NCBI GenBank assembly: GCA_023627715.1
Contig: JAMAHW010000092.1
Location: forward strand, 1 to 64,000
Reading direction: 5' to 3'
Source: Periconia sp. R9002
Lineage: Eukaryota > Ascomycota > Dothideomycetes > Pleosporales > Periconiaceae
Length of the DNA stretch: 64,000 nucleotides
Shown here: positions 12,838 through 23,854 of the stretch, piece by piece
Position numbering within the stretch: the stretch's first letter is position 1
Layout: the number at the start of each line of letters is the position of its first letter
The notes under the pieces: generated by a model
Seen by the model: only the letters and a program-made list of their open reading frames with translations
What the model was told of the DNA's origin: nothing
Database searches by the model: none
Made by a program: the position numbers and the translations under genes

Positions 12838-15800
12838 CTACCCCTCCCTCTCAGCAACCCCCCTCCGAAACCTCCCCACCTCGCCCTCATCGGCGCCACC
12901 ACTCCCCCTCAAACTGCTGCGACGCCTCCGACTCACGACGCCAGGGAACATCCTGGGTTCCGTGGCGTCGATGGTGACGGTGCTAGTAGAGCGCGTCAAG
13001 TTGCTCAACGAGGCGTCGTCGGGCGGGGACGTTGCGGTGGTGGTGGTGCCGCCGACGGGTTGAAGAGGGGGCGCTGAGGAGGTGCCGGGCGTGAAGAGCA
13101 TGCTGGAGGCGCGGCGGGGGCGGTCGAGTTCCGAGGCGTTGGTTTGCGAGGATGCGTCTGGCGCGGGGGAATTGGTGGCGGGGATGCGGGCTTGTTGGGT
13201 CGAGGTGAGGGGGGATTGGGGGATGGTGCTTGGAGGGAGGGCGGGGAAGTTGGGGTTGTTGGGAGGGTGTGGAGGTTGGGAAGTTACGGGGGAGCCTGGG
13301 TGGGTTGCGTGGTTGGAGGCGGAGGATTCGAGGGGCGGGGGTGCGGCGACGGTAGGTTCGAGGTTGGAGATGGTGAGGGCGTTGGTGCTGTCCTGCGAGG
13401 CTCGCGTGTACCGCTCGATCATGCCGAGTTCCTGCATCAGCGTCTCGTGGCGGAAGGCTTCGCGGATACTAGGGACGTTGGTTTTGGCCACGTCGTTGCC
13501 GGCTACGCCGGGGAGGTGGTAGTTGGCGCCGATCCAGCGCTGCTTGATGGTGTGCTCGAAGCCGCTCTGCTCGACTGAGTGCTTGGCCAACTCGCACATG
13601 TCGACGGCGCTGAGCTTGTAGATTTGCGCGGCGACCGAGTACTCTTCGATCAGGGGTTCCTTGGTGAAGGCAAACTGCAGGGGATCGTCGGTGGAGAGCG
13701 AGACGTTGAGACCGCGCCGGAAGTAGCTCATGAACGGGTTGCGCTCGTAGGCTAGGAAGAGGGCGTTGTTGCTGAGCGGTGACATGGCGACACCGATCTG
13801 TTCAAGGTAGAAGATGTATTGCAGCAACGGGACTTTGCGCAAGAGAAGCCCGTGGCTGATGCTGTGTGCGCAGAGGACGGCTGCGGCGAGATGGTCCGTG
13901 TCGCCAGCTTCACCACAGTGAGGTCTAAGCAGGAACGTGTTGAAGCCGCGCTGTTTCCGCCACACGTTGAGGGACGCAATGTTGGAAAAGAGGTAATACA
14001 TCCAGTAGCTGTAGGGCGGGTTCTGCTTGTTGTTCCATTCGTGAGGGATGGGGAACTTCCTGAAGATGCGACGCTCTACCTTGCTCTCATCGTCCACGCT
14101 GTCAAACCCAATGACTCGCTGCAGGAAAATGTGAAGTTTCGGGTGACTGGTGGGATCCTTGGTCACTTCGAATAGCGGCTGGAAGACGTTGACAATCACC
14201 TGTTGAAAGTTGTCCATCAACCCTGTGGCTTTGTACACGTCGTACAGGCGAGGAACTTGAATGAGCCAGCGCACGTTGGGCGAGAAGAGCTTGTTGTCAA
14301 GGACCCATGCGGCAAGCTTGTCCCACTCTTCAATATCGCGACCGTAGATGGAGATGCGCCATTCCACGAACTGGTATTTGGACGACTCAAGATCGGAGAT
14401 GACCTCTTTGGTGATCTCGGCCAGGTAACGGCCCTTGATGTAGTTGTCCGTCTTCAGGAAAATGGTCCTCAGACGAGACTCGCCAACGGGGTTGTACTTC
14501 AAGTTGAACTTATCGAATCGATGGAACGAATCCGTGTGAGCCTAATTATGTCAGCTATGTGAATCAGGGGGGGGGGGAATTAAACGGCGAGCCATACGTG
14601 CATATCAAGGGTGTCGATACTGAGATCGTACGCAGTCAAATTGATCGACTCGAACACTTCTTCCAGTGTGAGTTCTTTGCCGTCGCGGAAGAGGACGACC
14701 TCGTCTGGAGTTCTCTTCATCTTAGACTTGATGAAACGCAGCAAATGCTTTTGGTTCATACACGCCGAGTGGTGAACGTGGGTGTCGACCTTACGGACGT
14801 TGTAGAAGTCACGATGAGGCACTTTCTTGCTGTCGGCCGTCTCTTGGTATTCGTTCAACAGTTTGTATAGGTTGAATTTGCCCTCGAGGTACTGTAGACG
14901 CCGGAAAGCAAAGCTCTTGCTGGGGCCATCGGACGAGATCTCGAGAATGGCGTCCAAGTCCATGTAGAATTCTCGCAGAGTAGGGATGGCTACAATGGGC
15001 ATGTCAAGCTCTGCAGATTTAGACGTCTCGTACACTTGAAAGACGCCGCTCTGATCAAGGCGAAACGACATCTCGGAGGAGCCAGGCAGGGGCAGAAGAT
15101 CGTTCATGTCGAAATCTTCTCCAATGTCCTTGCCCATTTTCCTGGGTGGTTTCGTGGGAGTCTCCGGTTCAAGAACCCCGCTATTCTGCAAGCTGCTGGA
15201 TGGATTTTGGCGACTCTTGGACGAGTCGTCCCAGACGGGCACAGGATGAGGGGGGTAGATGCGCCACGAGGGATCATCTTTGGGGTTGTCAAAATTGCCC
15301 TGGAGGGACAAACGTATGTACTTGTGTCGAAGATCAAGCACCTTTTGAATATTGGTGTAAATAGCGCTCAGCTCCGCTGTAATGCTCGCATCTGACATGG
15401 CGAAGCCTCCTGCGCCGCCTCCAACGCCAACGCCAGCTCCTGCACCGTGTATACCTTCTTCTGCCAGCAACGGTTTGTGTTCGTGGGGAAGTTCGGGGTG
15501 TTGTTGATGGTCCCGCGCCTGGCGATCGGCGTGGAGGTAGGGATCCGAGGCAGCGTTGGCATGGCCGGCGGCGGCATAGGGATGTGAAGCAGACGATTGG
15601 TGTGAATGCAGGTGTTCTGGCTGAGACAAGCCGACGGGAAGCGTAGGTCGGTGACCCTGCGGCGGTCCGCCACCAACGACGTTGCTCTTGCGCGAGCGCA
15701 CGCTCTCCGCCTTGCTCATGTGGTCGGTACCATCAAGACCGCCAGGAGCAAAGTTTGCAGGAAACGTCTTGGCGCGGATGACAGGACTGTACGGGTCACC

Positions 15801-16252
15801 AGCCTGGGAGCCACCATACTGGCTCTCGAGCTGATGTCGCTGGTAGAACTGCTTGGCCTCGGAATGGCTCATCTGCTTTTCGGAGGCATAGTCGTAGAAG
15901 GCGGTCCGGCGCTGCTTGTCTCTTGGGAGCAAGCCAGCTGCCTGTGCATCGTCGGACGCAGCGTGATCGGTCTCTGTGGCCGCTGCAGCTGCAGCAGCAG
16001 ATGGAGAATTGGATTGCGCATTGGAAGCGCCTGTCTTGTCTCCTGCTGATTCTTCGGGGAGCTCGGGCTCCTCGGATTCTGGGCTTAGCTCGTCATCATC
16101 TTCAGACGAGGGAATCTGGTCGTCGACTACGGCAGCTCCAAAGTCTGGCGATGCATCGGGGGCGGTGGAGTAGGAACCTGAGAATGCGTCATTAGCCTCA
16201 ATTGGATCATGACGATGGCTTCTGCCCGTGGTCGGTGCATACCTTTAATCAT
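12838..16252 (-). CDS. amd1: AMP deaminase
   Basis: Converts AMP to IMP in the purine nucleotide cycle; cytosolic in fungi. Proposed exons are 16252-16243, 16177-14598 and 14541-12838, giving 1097 residues. The first coding exon is only 10 nt. Its 65-bp intron (16178-16242) has a GTATGC donor, a CTAATGAC branch-like site and a TTCTCAG acceptor. The second intron is 14542-14597 and contains a poly-C run on the coding strand. Residues 1-250 are acidic, Ala/His-rich and disordered. The zinc ligands are in THVHHS (His470 and His472). LRPHCGEAG lies at about 735-743, and the AMP/adenosine deaminase signature SLSTDDPLQ at 811-819. The C-terminal ~150 residues are Ser/Thr/Pro-rich. The catalytic part is certain; the N-terminal micro-exon is inferred from splice signals, and a different start is possible. 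Confidence 0.93.
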
Positions 16253-17558
16253 TTTCCTCGAGTGAAAAGAGAGAAGAGAGTTGGAACAGAGGGTTGTGGT
16301 GCAGACAGTTGTGTCTTTTTTTTTTTCAACCAAGCTCTCCATCATCCAGCTCCACGGCTGGCGACAGCGCGCGGCGGTCGCCGACATGTGACCCCGCTCA
16401 CGGCGTTCTCCGGACGATTACATGCAGCCATCAATCCATATAAACCAATGCCACTCATCCACCAGCATGATTCAACCCTTTGGAGTCTCCCATGATGGTA
16501 GAAGGGAGAGGTAAAAACATCTGGAGCATGACAAGAGCTTACTAAGGAAGGTGTGGCTGCCTTAAGTATGTTCGTGCCATTCATCCATTGGCATGGTTTC
16601 ATTTTCCCCTCGGTTCGTCGACCCATTCATGCATAGTTACATAGTTCGGTATCTAAATATATACATAATAGACCAGCTTTATTTCCGAGCCGACTCGTGA
16701 TCGTGAACCTCGATAATGAATGTACGACTTGATATCCTCATGGAGATTTCATAAGCTGCTATTACCTACTTGGGGGTGGCTGATTCCATAGAAGGGGCTG
16801 AATGCACAGCATCCAGATCGAGCACGCTCCCCTGACATGGACATGGCGGATGAAGCGTTGTATACTGGTCAGAGGACAGGATGAATATCGCACTGAATGC
16901 AAATAGGTACGAAAATGGAGAGTGGAAGGAAGTGTACCTAGTGGTTCCAGGTCCCTACATGTCTTCTTGGCCGGGAAAGTTTAGCCGAGCGCTTAGTCAG
17001 GAGCAACAACAACATTGAGCCAGTTGACAACAACACTCCACACCATCACCCCCTCACGCTTCATATCATCAGATCGGGCATGAGGAGCACTGATGTGGTT
17101 TATGATTCTCATTGTAGCATTCAACGCAGCCTGTCCCCATTACCTCGTGGAACAGTTCTGACATACATGCCCTCATTCTTCAACCATACATACGTTACTA
17201 ACACACAAATCCAAAGATAAAAGGGGTCATGTTTGAAAGAGAGAAACAAACAAAAGAAGTCGAAGCAAAAAAGAAAAGACAAAGGAGAAGAGAAGAAAAA
17301 GGGGGGCCACTCGTTCCTACATTATCATACAGCTCATACCGTCGCGATCCAAGGAAAGCAATTCAGAGACAAAACAAAGGAAATCCATCAAAACGAGAGA
17401 AATTTAGAGCACAATAATATGCCCCATATCATCATCGGTTCTTGTCTGGTCTCAGTTTCCCGATATTCTCGATTCTTTTGGGGAGAAATCAAGAAACAAC
17501 CAGCGGTTTCGTCCTCGAAGCTGGCTCCGCGTTGAATCGCGTCACAATTGGCTCATAT
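16253..17558. other. Intergenic region upstream of amd1
   Basis: This 1.3-kb region holds the amd1 promoter and 5' UTR, including a T-run near 16316-16326, and the 3' flank of the small unknown gene. The plus strand near 17220-17310 is purine-rich, which produces spurious Lys/Arg-rich open frames. Nothing else is recognised. Confidence 0.5.
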
Positions 17559-18070
17559 TCATTTCCCCTGGCTGTTTCCGCTGCTCGAGGTTGTGGACTG
17601 GTGCCCCTGGCCATGATAGTACTCTTGACGAGGACTTTCTGCCAACCAGCGGTTGATGGCGACGGAGGGGGGCTGGTTGGTATTAGCACCTCCCTACACA
17701 GAACCTCTTTGTCAACTTGAAGAGCTTGGAATCAGGCAGGCGCTATGCTTACCGTGTTGGTAGTGGTGTTGGTGTTGTTGGAGTGAGGCATGGCTAATGT
17801 TGGCAGGCTCGTTGCTTGGCTTGAAGAGGAGATGCTGAGTGCGTGTTGTGGGAGCGAAGACAGCAACGTTGGATTGCGACGTTCTGTATTTATGCCAGTT
17901 GTTGGCGTCGTACTCCGCCCTTGACGTTGATGTCGGTATGAAAACCTCACCCACTGTCTCGGAGAGCAAGGCGCCCCCGGTCAGTTGTGGTTCGAGAAGC
18001 GGCGTGCCATCCCAAACCGATTCACATCGCCCATCACTTCGAAATTACGTCTGGAGATGGCCCGTGGCAT
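17559..18070 (-). CDS. Small uncharacterised His/Gln/Ser-rich protein (start uncertain)
   Basis: I do not recognise this gene. Two exons join cleanly across the 63-bp intron 17690-17752, which has a GTAAGC donor and an acceptor just before 17689. The second exon (17689-17559) then reads in frame to a TGA. The joined product contains EYDANNWHKYRTSQSNV, a LQQHQHHYQHG stretch at the junction, and ends in a Ser/Gly-rich tail. The frame is open upstream to about 18047 but has no ATG. A candidate ATG at 18070 would need one more intron (GTAATT donor, GAGACAG acceptor), which joins in phase but is weakly supported. The coding length would be roughly 120-135 residues. No domain or targeting signal is evident. 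A real spliced gene is likely; its 5' end is not settled. Confidence 0.5.
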
Positions 18071-21000
18071 CGATGCTCCCGTTCAACAGCTCCCAAGCAC
18101 AGCTCACAATAAGGCCAGGCAGATATCCTTCAACGCTCGGACGAAGGATGCTCTAGGCGGGGATCGGTAGCCACAGTCAGAGTGGCAGCACGGTTAGATT
18201 AGACCTTACCTAGTGTCTCTGTTCGGAGGGGCTGAGACGCAATACCGGACTGAAGGTGGCCGGCCGCAGATAAGGTTATCACAAACCAGGATTACGCGCG
18301 GCTCCCTCGGCGAGGATACATTTTCATTTGACTTTTTCTCGCTCACCCAATTGAACAAATGCTGGATTCTCGCTTACCGTTTGATGGTCGTAGCCAGAGT
18401 GATTATCTGGCTTTCCCTAAGCCGGCCCTTTTTTAGAATCTCAGAGCCCGGACCACTGATTGGGGGCCGTCAACATCTCGCATTCCACTAACGACACGGG
18501 TTCTAAAGGCACATTACCACTACCCCGAGAACACGGTACGTAAATCGACTTTCATTCTAAATCAGCGCCATAATGGACTAGGCAACAATCAGGCAAAGGA
18601 TGCTGTCGGTGCTGGTATATCCGGACTTGATGTCTACCTCGCAGCTGCATCCAGAAAAATGAATTTCATGGCCGTTGGATTATGTCTAGGACTGGATGGT
18701 TCTGCCTGTGCGTCCAGAAACAGCTGACGCAATTTCTCGTCTCTCGTCGTGGTGCAATTCCAAGGAGCAGTGTGATGGACTTGAGTCTGCGTCACTTCTT
18801 GATGTGATTCCAAGGCAAGTCGTGAAAAGCCAGCCCCAATGGACGTATGACTGGTCGAGATATCTGCTCGCCCTGGTGTTTGTGAATCTTGTAAGTGCTG
18901 AGTTTCACGAGTAGATGCAATATCAAATGCGCCTACATGAGCCACATGTGCATTTCTGATACGAGCAACGTTGGTAACGTGGTTCTGTGGCTGAAATAGG
19001 CAAGTAGTCGAAAATCCCCTGTGGCTTGGCAAAGACATCTTCTTCTCGAACACCCTCATGCCACTTCTTCGGAATTTAACTGTGGCTGTGATCTAAAGAC
19101 CAGCATGTCGGATTAATCTATCGTCCTAGTCAGCACATCTCGATTGGTATCGATTGCGAACAAAGAGTGTACTAACATGGCAGGTGCTTCTGCACTCGTT
19201 CGTCTATACAAACCCGGCACTGCAGTCATCCAAAATAACCGAGCACAACGAAAAACGCCCTGGAATCACAGTGAGCCTGTCTATGCCTCGACAGCACCCT
19301 TCAAGTCTGGTCGCGCCCGGCGTCTTCCACTCGAACCGACGCTGAACGCTTATGATACGAGCGAGGGAGCTGCCTGCATGCACATGTTTCTAATCAGCTG
19401 CTGCTGCTGCTGCTAATCTGCTGTAATCTTGATTATCGGGAAACACTCAGAATTTGCACATCATCATTGGGTGCGGGAACAAGGTTCACCGTCATCTTGT
19501 ATCTGCTTCCAGCATTTGATCGCCCATCAAGGCTGTATTTCTCATCCATCTACACCTCATATGGAATTCCGTCCGTTGCTCACAAAATCGCGGCGGCACC
19601 GTGGGTCGTTTCAAAGTCAACAGATGATGGGGGCCAGCGAAAGGAGATGAGTTTGCTGGCAGGAAGGCTGGCTGGGTGCGATTCTGCATCCACACATCGG
19701 GTCTGATGTCGACACTGCAGCTACTACTCCGATTCCTATTGGCCAGGAGATTACTTCTGGCTCAAGACTCCTTGGGGGCCACGCAGTCTCACTCGCCACT
19801 AAGGTTCCCCGCTCAAAAGAGCATTTCGCCGTTTGATTGTGGATTGTGGCAACCACGCTTCGGTCCGTCTGACATGTAAAGGCACTACAACAATCGCAAT
19901 GTCTCGTTCTCAGGAAAAAAGCGTGGATTACAACTGGACCCTGGACAAATATCGGATCGCCCATCGGACAGTGTAGCCTGAGGCTCACAAGCCACAAGTT
20001 GAATAAGGTGAAGGTGTGGGGGCGGAAGATATTTAACTATCCCACGTTTGGGTCAGCCATCCCGACAAATCCCCTTCTTTGACCTTTTTTGTTCTAACCT
20101 TGTACGGTTTGGGATGCGTGGAAGCTTCCGTGGCGTCCCTCTCGAGACAAGACTTTCTCCCCCAAACTCGGCGCAGCGTTGATGCTAATTATGTACATAT
20201 TCTTCTGGTCAGCAACTCTGCGTTTCCATACATAGCCAGAGATCCGTTTGTAAGCCTCGCACCCTCCGTTGAGGACTTCATCACTTGACCGTCACTGTCG
20301 TTCTTCCATATGCGTTTTTCGCATTCGCTGACGCGGAAAATACCTACGTTGCATCGACCCGGGAATTACCATGTAAAACACTGCCTACTCGGTTCGACAA
20401 ACGGCTCCTTCTCAATCTGACAGATCGACAGCACAGAGCCACAACTGCCACCCGAGGCACTGATACGGACACGAACTCACGTCCCCTCCTCTTGCTCTGC
20501 TCAGGTGGTCTTGCTCACCCCTATCCCATCACACTCATAAACCGTGGGGTTCCACCACATTATCACCCATTCGCTCCTTCTCCTTCGGCACCCGTGACCC
20601 TGGCCCCCGGGAATCCCCCACACCAACCACGTCCTCCCGAGCACACGACCCGGGTCGTATTTCTCTGTTCATCCTTCTTCACGTTTTTGTGTCTGTCCTT
20701 CATCTCCCGACCCGACAGTCTGTGACGGTGCGAGGCGTTGAGACGTGCTGGTGGGCCACGCGCTCTCACATGTCTTATACTCACGTTTTTTCCCTTCCAT
20801 TCCTCAATTTACGGCCTACGGTGGCCGAAAAGGGAACCACGTGGGGGCCAGAAGAAGAAAGAAAGACAACACAGTCGGCTATTCTGTCGTGGTGACACCG
20901 CATGAGAGTTGAGTCACAGGGTCTAAGAGAAAGTCAAGTCTCGAATACACTAGCAACAATTACCAAATTCGGAAACGTCGTATACCGACATACATCGTAC

Positions 21001-22282
21001 GCTTTCCTGTTATCGGACAGACCGAGTCAATCGATGAAACGAGGGAGCCTTGGCTGATTTCTGATCCAGTCTCCCGCCATATATTTTCGAACCATGTGCT
21101 GCTTTGTTATGCCGTCTTTGATGTTTCTAGTTCGGTTCTGCCTGTCGTCTGAGGTGGGTGATGGCCTTGCTCTCGCAAATTTCTGCACTCTTCCCCCGTT
21201 CCTTGTGTGGATGTCATCGGTGGAGGTCCTTTGATCACGCGAATCACACGGTTCCTGTCCGCCTTCCCGACCCTCTAACCTCCATGTTTCTGGCCCGCAA
21301 AAAGCGAGTGACAGCCCGTGTCTCTTACACGTAAGACCCTTATTCTTCCTTCCCGTTATCCTCGCCCTCGCCGTCGCCCGTGTGTTTCCCGTGCTGTCCG
21401 TTCGTCCGGGGCGCGTGCGGCGTAGGGAACGAGCACGTAAATGCGTTGAATGCAGCTTGGTTCTTTTCGTCACATAGGCACCATTCACTCCGTCACCAAT
21501 TAATATTGTGGTGTGAATAAGCAACAGTCAAGCGGTTACGCCGCATACCGTAATCACAAACAATTGATGTGACTGAGACATATCAGCACTCTGTATCAAG
21601 CCATCACGCACAGTGATGAGTTCGTGAGTGCTACGCCGTCTTTCACATGGGAACTCTGAGTCACATAATACGCCCCAATGAGGCAGCCCACGCCGTCTGA
21701 GGGGAGAAGTTTGTTTGGACTTTTATGGGACGTTTTGCTCACCCGTTTAGGCGTTTGTCCTGCAGACTTACATCACAAAAATAGAGCGTAGAACATGGCA
21801 GCCTAGAAATAATACACAGGAATGTCGAAATACAGACATCACTCAAATGAATCCATCATTCATTCACCAACCGTCAGCCTCACTAACTTACCCTCCTCCT
21901 CCTCCTCTGCCCCCTCTGCCCCTCGTCCCTCCCCTACCTACACCCATAAACTACATAAACCCAACAATACAACGTACATACTCAAACACCAACTCACACC
22001 ACTCACAAAAAACAAAATTAAAAACAAAAACCCTGTTAATACAAAACATAACCAACCCTCTCTCTCTAAGCTAACTAACAACCTGAGAGTAATTATCACA
22101 ACCCCCATATTCCCCTTCCATCAACCCCACCTACAAACCATCCCACCTACCCTTCCCACAGGTACAAAGTCCGCTTACCTCAACTCAACTCAACTCAACC
22201 GGGCGGGCGTGATACACTGCGTGAGTATCACTATAAATGCCACAAAATGCTGCAGTACACTATATATTGTTTTGATATTTTA

Positions 22283-22310
22283 GTTTGGAGTTTGGAGTTT
22301 GGAGTTTGGA
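22283..22310. repeat. TTTGGAG tandem repeat
   Basis: Four consecutive copies of a 7-bp unit lie at the point where the plus strand changes from C-rich/G-poor to G-rich/C-poor composition. Confidence 0.85.
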
Positions 22311-22941
22311 CCTAGAGAAATAGGAGAATGGGGGAATGTGGTGTTATAGGGGGGGGGGGTTTTATTGGAATGGGAGGACTGGGGGGGTGAGGATGGGTTT
22401 TGGGTAGGCGGAGGTTGGATAGGGTAGGTGGGGGAGGCTAGTAACGCCGCTGCTTCTTCTTTTCGTTAATTTTATTAATTTTTGATGTTCGGTGGACATG
22501 AGCAAGTATTATTTTGTTACAGTTTGTTTTGTATTTATATATACCCACCTCTGCCCCCACGCCCTTTCGATGGGTGGGTGGATCGATCTATCTATCTGTT
22601 AGTTACACAGTACCAAATACACAACATACCAGCACTACACAAGCCCAATCCTTGACCCTAATCCTAACATCTAGTCCCTAAAGCTATAATATTATGATAC
22701 CTACTACACCTTGAGATCCAAACCAGTGTTGATACCGTGACTGATTTCACCACTCAATTGCGAGGAAGAAGAAGACACTTTAATTATAATACCTACATCG
22801 CGGGTACATAGTTCCGGCTTGACTTAACTTAACTAGGTAGGGGTGATATAGTGAGTGTGTACTTGGAGGTTTGGTAGGGGAGGTGTTGAGGATGGGGATG
22901 GGGATAGGTGTGTAGCTGGGGTTTGGTGGGTATGGGGACGG

Positions 22942-22975
22942 GAGGGGAGGGAAGGGAAGGGAAGGGAAGGGAAGG
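22942..22975. repeat. GGGAA/AAGGG tandem repeat
   Basis: This is a purine-only array of GGGAA-like units inside a longer C-poor block. It could form G-rich secondary structure on the plus strand, which is inferred from composition only. Confidence 0.8.
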
Positions 22976-23854
22976 TAGGGGGGAGGTGGTGGTGTGTGTG
23001 GATGGGTTGGAGTGTATAGATGAATTGATAGGTAGATAGGCAAGGAGGAAGGTATGTAAGTATCAATCACATACCTACATACCTACCCGCTTAATCTTTA
23101 CATATAGGATATATATAGGCATAGCTACCTACGTAAGGATATATCTACTTAATCCATACAGTCAGCTACCGTAAGCCTTGAGTCTTGATGTAGCGATAAC
23201 ACTACTTAATGCATATACACATACCAACGGAGTGTATAATTTAGCTCTTCTTTTTCTTCTTCTTTGCCAACGAAAAACGATCGAAAACGTAAATATACCA
23301 CATAATTTCTAGTATAGAGTGTGCGTGTAATAAACGATGATATGATTTATGTTTCTTCATTCCATTTACCAGCCAGTCAGTCCGTCGGTATCTAGGGGGG
23401 ATCTGGCAAGTACATATATATGTTCCAACACCAGATCAATAATCAGACAGGAGACTCAACTCTCAACTCTCAACTCTCAACGCTCAAGAAATCCCTGCAT
23501 TCATTCACTCATCCACTCACTCACTCCACAGAACATGGAACATCATTCGATTCCCCAAAGGCAAGGTCCCTGAGAAATTAACAAGGAAAAAGATAAAAAA
23601 AGATTGAGAAGAGAAAGCAGCAAAAAACCATGCCCATACCATGCCATCCCAACCAATATTCCCATTGTGCACAACATTTCATATAAACACGTGTATTTTC
23701 TCATGCAAAAAGAAACAAAAACACCGTTGAAACACCGCCCAAAGAAACCCCGTGGTGTTTTTGCCATAGCCAAGACATCAAACCCAACCCTGCAAGATCA
23801 ACATGGTATTAAGGGAAAAAAGAACATCATCCGCTTCGCCATCATGTGAAGGCG

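Larger units (their letters stand above)
18071..23854. other. Gene desert (5.8 kb)
   Basis: I see no gene I can defend here. The longest open frames (141 residues at 18634-19059 minus, 165 at 21027-21524 minus, 146 at 20285-20725 plus) have biased, non-family compositions. Simple repeats include (GCT)n at about 19396-19414, CTCAACT-type repeats near 22180-22199 and 23455-23487, four TTTGGAG units at about 22283-22310 and an AAGGG array at about 22942-22975. Base composition flips from G-poor (about 21850-22200) to C-poor (about 22260-22450). It could hold long UTRs or noncoding transcripts, but the sequence alone does not show them. Confidence 0.55.

Noticed and set aside
18634..19059. 141-residue minus-strand frame
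   Set aside because: No recognisable family or intron structure; I could not separate it from chance.
21027..21524. 165-residue frame on the minus strand
   Set aside because: Arg/Thr-rich without pattern, no domain and no flanking gene structure; the region is G/C-biased and opens frames by chance.
21822..22283. 153-residue frame in the G-poor block
   Set aside because: A Thr/Pro/Asn/Ser-rich product follows directly from lack of G on that strand; not evidence of a gene.
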